Origin: Bacteroidales bacterium
GTDB taxonomy: Bacteria; Bacteroidota; Bacteroidia; Bacteroidales; UBA932
NCBI GenBank assembly: GCA_017614795.1
Contig: JAGABD010000028.1
Location: 1-17,007, forward strand
Direction: 5' to 3'
Length of the DNA stretch: 17,007 nucleotides
How positions within the stretch are numbered: position 1 is the first letter of the stretch; each line of letters begins with the position of its first letter. Positions 6,376 through 12,188 of the stretch are shown one piece after another. Position numbers and translations under genes: made by a program. The notes under the pieces were generated by a model. That model was not told where the DNA came from. It made no database searches and saw only the letters and a list, made by a program, of their open reading frames with translations.

Positions 6376-6429
6376 TTAAATGGCTGCAATTATCAAAATA
6401 GATAGAATAGCGAGACCTCCTAGAATCAT
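6376..6429 (-). CDS. possible 17-residue hydrophobic micro-ORF
   Basis: On the minus strand a GGAGG lies 8 bases before an ATG (6427-6429). The ATG opens MILGGLAILSILIIAAI and then TAA: 17 residues, nearly all hydrophobic, enough to span a membrane once. It sits 40 bp upstream of the exported DUF4468-like gene and is too short for normal gene finding. It could be a membrane micropeptide or type I toxin, a relic of a larger membrane protein, or chance. Shine-Dalgarno sequences are not a strong guide in Bacteroidota, so confidence is low. Confidence 0.22.
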   Translation of the reverse strand: MILGGLAILSILIIAAI

Positions 6430-6605
6430 AAGTAGTGCCTCCACCCTTTACATAAAACCAGAAATAACGAGAATGCCAATCAGGTCGGAGATGACGGTGG
6501 GAAGGAGCCGCCGTGCGAGGGCCTAGCGAGGAAGGCAATGCGGACTAGAGATCCCCTTGTGGGACTCTGGGCCGCCCTTTGCCTGACGCGGAGGGAAAGG
6601 CGGCG
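6430..6605. other. intergenic DNA at the island's right border
   Basis: No gene is supported between the micro-ORF and the PorT-like gene. Composition changes from AT-rich to GC-rich near 6480. The stretch around 6474-6500 (CAATCAGGTCGGAGATGACGG) resembles the degenerate intergenic palindromes of the form ATCAAGTCGGGAATGACGG that I recall from other Bacteroidota genomes. No clear terminator for the barrel gene was found. Confidence 0.35.
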
Positions 6606-7322
6606 CTAAAACCAATAGCGCATGCTGAGCTGGACGTCGGAGTGGGTGACGCGGCAGCCGTCGATCTTGTAGTCGGGATCCTGGAGGTCGTTGAGGCCGA
6701 AGCAGATGCGGATGCCTGCGGAGAACTGCCTCGCACTGCCGAAGTTGCCGCCCCAACCGAGAACCCAGCCTGCGTGGGTCCTCTTGATGTGGTCGGGATT
6801 GTCGTTGTCCTCGTTAATCTTCTGAACCTGACTGGGGAACATCGGGGAGTTGGGCTTGGTTGTAATAGTCCCCTCGGTATGAGTCTTCACATTCCCCACC
6901 AGGAATCCGATCTGCGGACCGGTCTCGACAAAGATGAAATCCTTCACGAAACAGGCCCTGGCCATAATAGGAATATGGATATAGTTCAAGGGGTATTTCG
7001 TCGTGACATCGGTGAATATGGTAGCATCGCCTGCGGTAGCGCCTGTCATACGCATGGACTTGATGTGGTCGGAAACACCCGTATGCTCGAAATAAATCTC
7101 TCCGGTCACCCGGATGAACTTCCAAACGGGCAGCTCTACGGCCGCGCCGATAAAGTACTGGAATCCGTTCTGGGACTCATTGTCGTCATCTTCGAGCTTG
7201 ACATCCACCATACCACCGCCAAAACCTGCGCGGACACCGTAACGAAGCTGGCTGAAGTCGACCTGCGCGAAAGCGAGCGTCGCGCACATCATAAACGAAA
7301 GAGTTAATACTATCTTTTTCAT
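6606..7322 (-). CDS. PorT-like outer-membrane beta-barrel protein
   Basis: A 238-residue protein with a signal peptide cut at AFA-Q (residue 19). It then has alternating amphipathic strands typical of the PorT / OMP_b-brl family. Diagnostic stretches are LRYGVRAGFGGG near the N-terminus and the central YIHIPIMARACF...FVETGPQIGFLVG, which corresponds to the family's pattern of a strand with PI(L/M), a turn, then G(P)xxGFL. The final residues MRYWF end in phenylalanine, the usual outer-membrane insertion signal. Length fits an 8-stranded barrel. The gene starts 6 bp after the lipoprotein gene's stop, so the two are probably one operon. Members of this family act in secretion or as structural barrels; the specific role here is unknown. 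Confidence 0.85.
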   Translation of the reverse strand: MKKIVLTLSFMMCATLAFAQVDFSQLRYGVRAGFGGGMVDVKLEDDDNESQNGFQYFIGAAVELPVWKFIRVTGEIYFEHTGVSDHIKSMRMTGATAGDATIFTDVTTKYPLNYIHIPIMARACFVKDFIFVETGPQIGFLVGNVKTHTEGTITTKPNSPMFPSQVQKINEDNDNPDHIKRTHAGWVLGWGGNFGSARQFSAGIRICFGLNDLQDPDYKIDGCRVTHSDVQLSMRYWF

Positions 7323-7328
7323 AATCGA

Positions 7329-7910
7329 TTACTTATGCGTAAACTGCCCGCCATATCCCCAATTGGCGTCCCAAGTCTTGTTATCCTTATCCTTGCCATT
7401 GCCGAGGAAGGCTATCGTGTACATCCCGCTCATCGGCCCCTTGGCAACCGACAGGCTGCCCGTATCGAACTTGTACATATTCGCAGCGCCGGTGTAGCTG
7501 TACTTGTTGACGAAGGTCATTCCGTTGCCGGGGGCCCAGCGTACTGACACGGGGCACTCGACATTGGCATAGCTGGGATCATTGACATCGATGTAGTTCG
7601 ACGCAGATACTTGCGTGACATCTTTCAATATCAACCCCTGAAGGATATGGATTTCGAGATGGGGTTTCTTAAGAGCGTCGTTCCAGTTCTTCGCATCGCC
7701 CTCGCAAAGGAGGAAGTTGACCATACCGCGCGAAGAATAATAGAACGCAGAGCCTCCGGTGAAACTGCCGGTGGCGTCGATTCCGAAAGAACCGGGCGTA
7801 CCCTTGATGGCAGTGCTCTCGCTTGTGCCGCTGTTGCCGCCGTCGTCGCCGCTGCAGGAAGCCAGGGCGAAAAGCGCGGCTATTGCCAAAACGCTGAGAA
7901 ATCTTTTCAT
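7329..7910 (-). CDS. surface-type lipoprotein, unknown function
   Basis: A 193-residue lipoprotein I cannot place in a family. The signal peptide MKRFLSVLAIAALFALASC ends in a good lipobox with Cys19. The next residues, SGDDGGNSG, are acidic and flexible, similar to signals that send Bacteroidota lipoproteins to the cell surface. The mature part is rich in Gly, Ser and aromatic residues, with strand-like segments (FYYSSRGMVNFLLCEGD, LEIHILQGLIL, YTIAFLGNGKD). The C-terminus is TWDANWGYGGQFTHK. It precedes the PorT-like barrel by 6 bp, so barrel and lipoprotein may form an outer-membrane pair (inference). An imperfect -7 element (TATATTGC on the minus strand, 7932-7939) lies in the 82-bp gap upstream. 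Confidence 0.75.
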   Translation of the reverse strand: MKRFLSVLAIAALFALASCSGDDGGNSGTSESTAIKGTPGSFGIDATGSFTGGSAFYYSSRGMVNFLLCEGDAKNWNDALKKPHLEIHILQGLILKDVTQVSASNYIDVNDPSYANVECPVSVRWAPGNGMTFVNKYSYTGAANMYKFDTGSLSVAKGPMSGMYTIAFLGNGKDKDNKTWDANWGYGGQFTHK

Positions 7911-7992
7911 AATACGAGAATTAAAACCTCCGCAATATACGAAACTTTTACAACAAAAACGTCATTGTAACAAATTAATATAAGGGCAGTTA

Positions 7993-9447
7993 TTACAGTC
8001 TGTAGTCCAGCGGCGGCTTTCGGTCGCCCATCAACGGGACGTAAACCGGATTGGGGCCCTGGACCGACTCGAATTCGTCGTGGATGGCCTTCACCTTGGC
8101 GTGATCCGTATACAACTGCAAGGCGGTCAGATAGAACACGCGCGCAACGTTAAGCAGCGACTTCGTGCCGATGGTGGTCCCCCCTATCGCAGTCTGCTGC
8201 CAGGTATGGAGGCCGGTAGTGGTAGTGGCGACGCGCAGACGGGCGACGGGCACTATCTGCGACACGTTGCCGACATCGCTCGAACCGCCGCTATGCCCTG
8301 CGGGGCCGAAGTCCTGGCGGACGGTGAGGAAGCCGCTCAGTCCCTTCTCCCGGTCCTTCGCGTCGCAATTCTCCAGCACCGCGTTCACAAACGCCTTCTC
8401 CCGCTCGTCGAGGGGCACTCCACCGACCTTCTTCAGATTGTCCAGCATCAGGCCGGCGAGGGTGCGGTTGATCAACCTCTCATAATTGCCGGCGACTATC
8501 TCATATTCCATCCTCGTGCCCGTTCCAAGCGCGGCGCCTTCCGCAGCCTTGATGGCACGGGAGAGGATATCCTGCAGTTCGGTGCCCTTTGGATGGCGGA
8601 AATAATAATACACCTGCGCATACTCCGGCACAACGTTGGGAGCCTCTCCGCCGTGGGTAATGACATAATGGACCTTGGTGCCTTCGGGCAGATGCTCGCG
8701 CATCATATTCATCATCATATCGAAAGCCTCCACCGCATCGAGAGCGGAGCGTCCCTTCCAGGGGCCTGAAGATGCGTGCGCTGGGGTTCCATAGAAGTTG
8801 AAAAGCACGCTGATGTTGGCGACGCCCGAGGTGAGGGGCACTTCGTTGACCGCCGCGGGGTGCCAGTCGAACACCGCGTCGCAGCCGTCGAAGCAGCCGG
8901 CCTTGGTCATATAGGCCTTGCCGCCACCGCCTTCCTCGGCCGGGCAACCGAACACCTTGATGGTGCCCGAGATGCCGCTCTCCTTGAGAAAACGGGAGAT
9001 GGAAACGCCCGAAGCCGCCGCCGCGGTACCTATTATATTATGCCCGCATCCGTGCCCGTAGGATTGGCCCTCGATGGGCTTGCGGTACGATACAGTGTCC
9101 TGCGAAAGCCCGGGCAGGGCGTCGTACTCCGCCATCACGCCGATGACCGGGTGCCCGCTGCCGTAAGTAGCGACGAAAGCGGTGGGGATGCCCGCCACTT
9201 CCCTCTCGACCTTGAAGCCGTTTTCTTCGAGGAAAGATGCGAGCAGAGCCGAGCTCTTGAATTCCCGGTAACCGGGTTCGGCAAAAGCGTGAAGCTGCTT
9301 CTGGATGCCGTCGTAAAGCGCGAAACTGGCGTCGAGATAATCGAGCCCGCAGCGCTGCACGTTCTTCTTTACGCCCTTCGCCGGCAAAGCGATGCAAACC
9401 AGCGACAGGGCCGCCCAAAGGGCAATTCTTTTAAAGGAGATAGTCAT
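7993..9447 (-). CDS. secreted M20D-type amidohydrolase (AbgB-like)
   Basis: A 484-residue M20 metallopeptidase of the AbgB/aminoacylase branch, which removes acyl or aroyl groups from amino acids. Metal ligands are visible in the expected order: C134 and H136 in GHGCGHN (131-137), catalytic E171-E172 in AEEGGGG, H196 in DWHPAA, and H414 in GLHTWQQ. MAEYDALPGL (105-114) and SGGSSDVGN (386-394) also fit. The dimerisation-domain H224 is in TPAHAS. The first 25 residues form a signal peptide, so it acts in the periplasm. The frame is open 69 codons further upstream, but the ATG at 9447 starts the signal peptide and lies 7 bases after a -7 element, so I chose it. It is divergent from a symporter gene 52 bp away. 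The exact substrate is unknown. Confidence 0.88.
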   Translation of the reverse strand: MTISFKRIALWAALSLVCIALPAKGVKKNVQRCGLDYLDASFALYDGIQKQLHAFAEPGYREFKSSALLASFLEENGFKVEREVAGIPTAFVATYGSGHPVIGVMAEYDALPGLSQDTVSYRKPIEGQSYGHGCGHNIIGTAAAASGVSISRFLKESGISGTIKVFGCPAEEGGGGKAYMTKAGCFDGCDAVFDWHPAAVNEVPLTSGVANISVLFNFYGTPAHASSGPWKGRSALDAVEAFDMMMNMMREHLPEGTKVHYVITHGGEAPNVVPEYAQVYYYFRHPKGTELQDILSRAIKAAEGAALGTGTRMEYEIVAGNYERLINRTLAGLMLDNLKKVGGVPLDEREKAFVNAVLENCDAKDREKGLSGFLTVRQDFGPAGHSGGSSDVGNVSQIVPVARLRVATTTTGLHTWQQTAIGGTTIGTKSLLNVARVFYLTALQLYTDHAKVKAIHDEFESVQGPNPVYVPLMGDRKPPLDYRL

Positions 9448-9454
9448 AGTATGA

Positions 9455-9462
9455 CAAAGATA
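9455..9462 (-). promoter_or_regulatory. -7 element of the M20 amidohydrolase gene
   Basis: TATCTTTG on the minus strand, a perfect TAnnTTTG. Only 7 bases separate it from the ATG, so transcription would start at or within a few bases of the start codon (leaderless or nearly so). No clear -33 element is seen. Confidence 0.55.
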
Positions 9463-9499
9463 ACCTAAAAATGCGTATATTAGCATTTCGTGAGAAATA

Positions 9500-10678
9500 A
9501 TGCTGAAACTGATGAAAAAGATTAAGCTTTCCCTCTTTGTAAAAGTATTGATTGCCATAGCGGTAGGCGCCCTGCTCGGAATATTTCTGCCCGACTGGCT
9601 CATACGCGCTTTCAAAACTTTCAACGTACTCTTCGCCCAGATCCTGAAGTTCATAGTGCCGCTGCTGGTGCTGGGACTTGTGACGCCCGCAATTTACGGG
9701 CTTGGCAAGGGTGCCGGGAAGATGCTGCTGGTGGTTGTGGGAGTGGCCTACCTCTCAACGGTCTGCGCCGGCCTCTTCGCATACGGCAGCGCATCTGCCT
9801 TCCTGCCCAACATCATCCAGGTGGGCGATCTTTCCAGCGGAGCGATGGAGACAAAGGCCTTCAAGCCCTATATCGACCTGCAGATAAAGCCTCTCTGCGA
9901 CATTCTCACGGCGCTGTGCCTTTCATTTATGGTAGGCGTCTGCTGCATCTACATAAAGGGAGACACGCTTCGCAACTGGTTCAACGAGTTCGGCGAAGTG
10001 GTGAAGCTTACCATCGAGAGGGCGATCATTCCCCTGATGCCCTACTATATCTTTACGATGATGGCGGAGATGAGCGCGGCCGGCAAACTGGCGTTCGTGG
10101 TGGGCTCCGGCGCCAAGGTCATAGCGACCGGCGTGGTGCTGTCCATCCTTTATCTGGTCATCCAGTACCTCATTGCGGGAACGCTCGCTGGCAAGAACCC
10201 CTTCAAGTGCCTGGCGAATATGCTGCCCGCGTACCTTACGGGCTTCTCCATCTGCTCTTCGTCAGCGGTGATTCCCGTCACCCAGCAGTGCACCCTCAAG
10301 AACGGAGTGAGCGAAGAGGTCACCAACTTCGTGGTGCCGCTCTGCTCCAACGTGCATATGTGCGGCTCGGTCATCAAGCTTGCAACTACCGCGGTGGCGG
10401 TGGCCCTGATGATGGGAACGCCCATCAGCTTCCCCCTGTTCCTGAAGTTCATCTTAGTGCTCGCGGTGGCCACGGTGGCATCGCCCGGAGTGATGAGCGG
10501 AGTGCTTATGGCATCGGTCGGATTCCTTGAAACGATGCTGGGCTTCACGCCCGAGATGACCGCGCTGCTGATGGCAATCTACCTTGCCCTCGACGGCTAC
10601 GGCCCGGCCTGCAACGTAACCGGAGACGGCGCCATCGCGCTGGGCGTAAACCGCTTCTTCAAAGCGAAAAAGGCCTAG
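9500..10678 (+). CDS. DAACS-family (glutamate-type) symporter with altered site residues
   Basis: A 392-residue inner-membrane protein of the dicarboxylate/amino acid:cation symporter family. It has about eight helices and two re-entrant hairpins. The serine-rich hairpin is ICSSSAVIPVT (251-261). The TM7 unwound region reads NVHMCGS (284-290), where typical members have NMDGT. TM8 reads DGYGPACNVTGD (365-376), where typical members have a D-x-x-R-x-x-x-N-V-x-G-D pattern. Thus D365, N372 and D376 are kept, but the substrate-carboxylate arginine is a glycine. The TM7 Asn and Asp that hold sodium align without gaps to His and Cys. An acidic amino acid substrate is therefore unlikely. It may start at 9500 or at the in-frame ATG at 9512. 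It is divergent from the M20 gene and probably takes up its product (inference). The TAG stop overlaps the facing mutase stop. Confidence 0.87.
   Translation: MLKLMKKIKLSLFVKVLIAIAVGALLGIFLPDWLIRAFKTFNVLFAQILKFIVPLLVLGLVTPAIYGLGKGAGKMLLVVVGVAYLSTVCAGLFAYGSASAFLPNIIQVGDLSSGAMETKAFKPYIDLQIKPLCDILTALCLSFMVGVCCIYIKGDTLRNWFNEFGEVVKLTIERAIIPLMPYYIFTMMAEMSAAGKLAFVVGSGAKVIATGVVLSILYLVIQYLIAGTLAGKNPFKCLANMLPAYLTGFSICSSSAVIPVTQQCTLKNGVSEEVTNFVVPLCSNVHMCGSVIKLATTAVAVALMMGTPISFPLFLKFILVLAVATVASPGVMSGVLMASVGFLETMLGFTPEMTALLMAIYLALDGYGPACNVTGDGAIALGVNRFFKAKKA
10675..10678. other. shared CTAG stop site of two convergent genes
   Basis: The palindrome CTAG supplies TAG to the symporter (plus, 10676-10678) and TAG to the mutase (minus, 10677-10675). 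The coding regions overlap by 4 bases, so no separate terminator can exist between them. Confidence 0.9.
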
Positions 10679-12042
10679 GCTCTCTTGCCGCCGAACTGAT
10701 TCTCGATTATTTCAGCGGTTTCTGCAACCTTCTTATTCAGGAGTTCGTCCGAAGTCGCCTCGCAGATGAAGCGCAGGTAAGGCTCGGTGTTGGACGGGCG
10801 GATGTTGAACCACCAGTCGGGGAATTCCAGACGGTAGCCGTCGAAATCCATCACCACATCGGGCTTCTCGGAGGTCTCGAAGTGCTTCTTCACGGCCTCC
10901 ATCGCGCCGGCCTTGTCTTCCACGCGGAAGTTGACCTCGCCGGAATTCTTGTATTTGGTAAGCTCGTCTATCTGCTGGCTGAAGGTCTTGCCGGCCTTCT
11001 TGAGGGCGGAGACTATGCGCAGCACGATTATGCTGGCGAGCATGCCGGAATCCGAATAGAAGAAGTCCTTGAAGTAGTAGTGGCCTGCCAGTTCGCCGCC
11101 CCAGAGGCCGTCGATTTCGCGGAGCTTGGGCGCTGCGAAAGCACGTCCGACCCTCCAGGTATGCACCTCCGCACCGTATTTCTGCAGATATTCGCCCACA
11201 GCCTTGGAGGAACGGATTTCCTGCAGCACGCGGGGATTCTTCTCTCCTCTTTCATCGCAGAAGTACTTGGCCATCATGGCTATCACGAGGTCGGGCGCCA
11301 CGAAGCGGGACTTGTCGTCCACGAACATCACGCGGTCGGCGTCGCCATCGTAAATCACGCCCAGGTCGGCTCCGATGCGCGCCACTTCCTTGCGAAGAGG
11401 CTCCACGTTCTTGGGAATCAGCGGGTTGGGTTCGTGGTTGGGGAAGCGGCCGTCCAGATCGTCGAAGAGGAAGCTGGCGTCTTCTCCCCTGTAAACCTCC
11501 TTTGCAAAGAGGTTGGCCATGCCGTTGGAAAGGTCGAAGGCGATCTTGAGATTGCCGTAGTCGCCCTTGTATTTCTTAAGGAAGGCGATGTAGTCCGCCT
11601 TGATGTCAATCTCCTTCACGCTGCCCTTCTTTGCCGCGGGGGGAGTGGGACGTCCTTCTTCTATCCACTGCTTTATCTGCCCCAGACCGGTGTCGAGGCC
11701 CACGGGAAGCGCGTTCTCGCGGGAAACCTTCATTCCGTTGTACTCGGCGGGGTTGTGCGATGCGGTTATCTGCACCGATGCCTTGTAGCCGTAGTTGGCG
11801 GTGCCGAAGTACACCAGCGGCGTGCTGCTGAGGCCGATGTCGTCCACGTCCGCGCCCGCGTCGGTTATGCCTTTTATAAGATAGTCGTGAATCTCCTGCG
11901 AGGAAACGCGGCAGTCGCGTCCCACCAGCACCTTCTTGGCGCCGAGCAGTTCCGGCAGGAAATAGCCTACCTTGTATGCGTCGTCCTTGTTGAAATCGAC
12001 ATTGTAAATGCCTCGGATGTCATAGGCGTGAAATGCTCCCAT
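10675..12042 (-). CDS. phosphomannomutase/phosphoglucomutase
   Basis: A 455-residue alpha-D-phosphohexomutase, which interconverts hexose 1- and 6-phosphates for nucleotide-sugar and polysaccharide synthesis in the cytoplasm. All four signature loops are intact: the phosphoserine loop TASHNPAEYNG (S95), the metal loop DGDADR (232-237), the sugar-specificity loop GGELAGH (315-321, GGExSGH type) and the phosphate-binding loop RPSNTEP (415-421). The GGE loop fits bifunctional PMM/PGM (ManB/AlgC-like) enzymes, and I cannot choose one sugar. The start MGAFHAYDIRG at 12042 aligns with the family; an upstream open frame of 61 codons is made from the 33-bp-phased repeats and is not real. A -7 element lies 31 bases upstream. 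It converges with the symporter gene. Confidence 0.93.
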   Translation of the reverse strand: MGAFHAYDIRGIYNVDFNKDDAYKVGYFLPELLGAKKVLVGRDCRVSSQEIHDYLIKGITDAGADVDDIGLSSTPLVYFGTANYGYKASVQITASHNPAEYNGMKVSRENALPVGLDTGLGQIKQWIEEGRPTPPAAKKGSVKEIDIKADYIAFLKKYKGDYGNLKIAFDLSNGMANLFAKEVYRGEDASFLFDDLDGRFPNHEPNPLIPKNVEPLRKEVARIGADLGVIYDGDADRVMFVDDKSRFVAPDLVIAMMAKYFCDERGEKNPRVLQEIRSSKAVGEYLQKYGAEVHTWRVGRAFAAPKLREIDGLWGGELAGHYYFKDFFYSDSGMLASIIVLRIVSALKKAGKTFSQQIDELTKYKNSGEVNFRVEDKAGAMEAVKKHFETSEKPDVVMDFDGYRLEFPDWWFNIRPSNTEPYLRFICEATSDELLNKKVAETAEIIENQFGGKRA

Positions 12043-12073
12043 AGTGTATCGGTTTAATTGGTTATTCGGTTTA

Positions 12074-12081
12074 CAAATATA
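12074..12081 (-). promoter_or_regulatory. -7 element of the phosphohexomutase gene
   Basis: TATATTTG on the minus strand, a perfect TAnnTTTG located 31 bases upstream of the mutase ATG. The nearest phased repeat (12102-12116) begins 20 bases further upstream, where the -33 region of this promoter would be. Confidence 0.6.
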
Positions 12082-12101
12082 ACATTTTTTTCGCTCTTTT
12101 A

Positions 12102-12182
12102 CTTGGAAAAACGGATAAAAATCAACAAAATATCCTTGGAAAAACGGATAAATTGCACTATATTTGCCTTGGAAAAACGGAT
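12102..12182 (+). repeat. three 15-bp direct repeats phased at 33 bp (operator-like)
   Basis: CTTGGAAAAACGGAT occurs perfectly three times: 12102-12116, 12135-12149 and 12168-12182. Both intervals are exactly 33 bases, about three helical turns, so all copies face the same side of the DNA. The 18-base spacers differ. Copy 2 contains the TTG that would be the -33 element of the ATPase promoter. Copy 3 lies between the -7 element and the ATG. Copy 1 covers the -33 region of the opposite mutase promoter. This looks like an operator array. Confidence 0.85.
12136..12166 (+). promoter_or_regulatory. promoter of the AAA/DUF4143 ATPase gene
   Basis: TTG (12136-12138, inside repeat copy 2) and TATATTTG (12159-12166) are separated by 20 bases. 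This fits the Bacteroidota -33/-7 spacing. The ATG is 22 bases past the -7 element, with repeat copy 3 in between. Confidence 0.65.
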
Positions 12183-12188
12183 TTTGAC

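Noticed and set aside
3826..6425. TCCTAGAA occurs in the tRNA-Asn 3' part (3826-3833) and again at 6418-6425, near the right edge of the AT-rich block, like an attachment-site pair.
   Set aside because: Only 8 bases match, with no extension on either side, and no integrase gene is visible. Chance is a sufficient explanation.
6341..6538. A 65-codon minus-strand frame before the DUF4468-like gene.
   Set aside because: It crosses the composition border and the degenerate palindrome, has no signal or motif, and looks like chance.
9448..9654. 69-codon N-terminal extension of the M20 enzyme.
   Set aside because: It would cross the promoter and the start of the divergent symporter gene. The signal peptide begins at the ATG at 9447.
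12102..12182. A CRISPR array (short repeats, regular spacing).
   Set aside because: Repeats are 15 bp with 18-bp spacers, only three copies, inside a promoter, and no cas genes are nearby.
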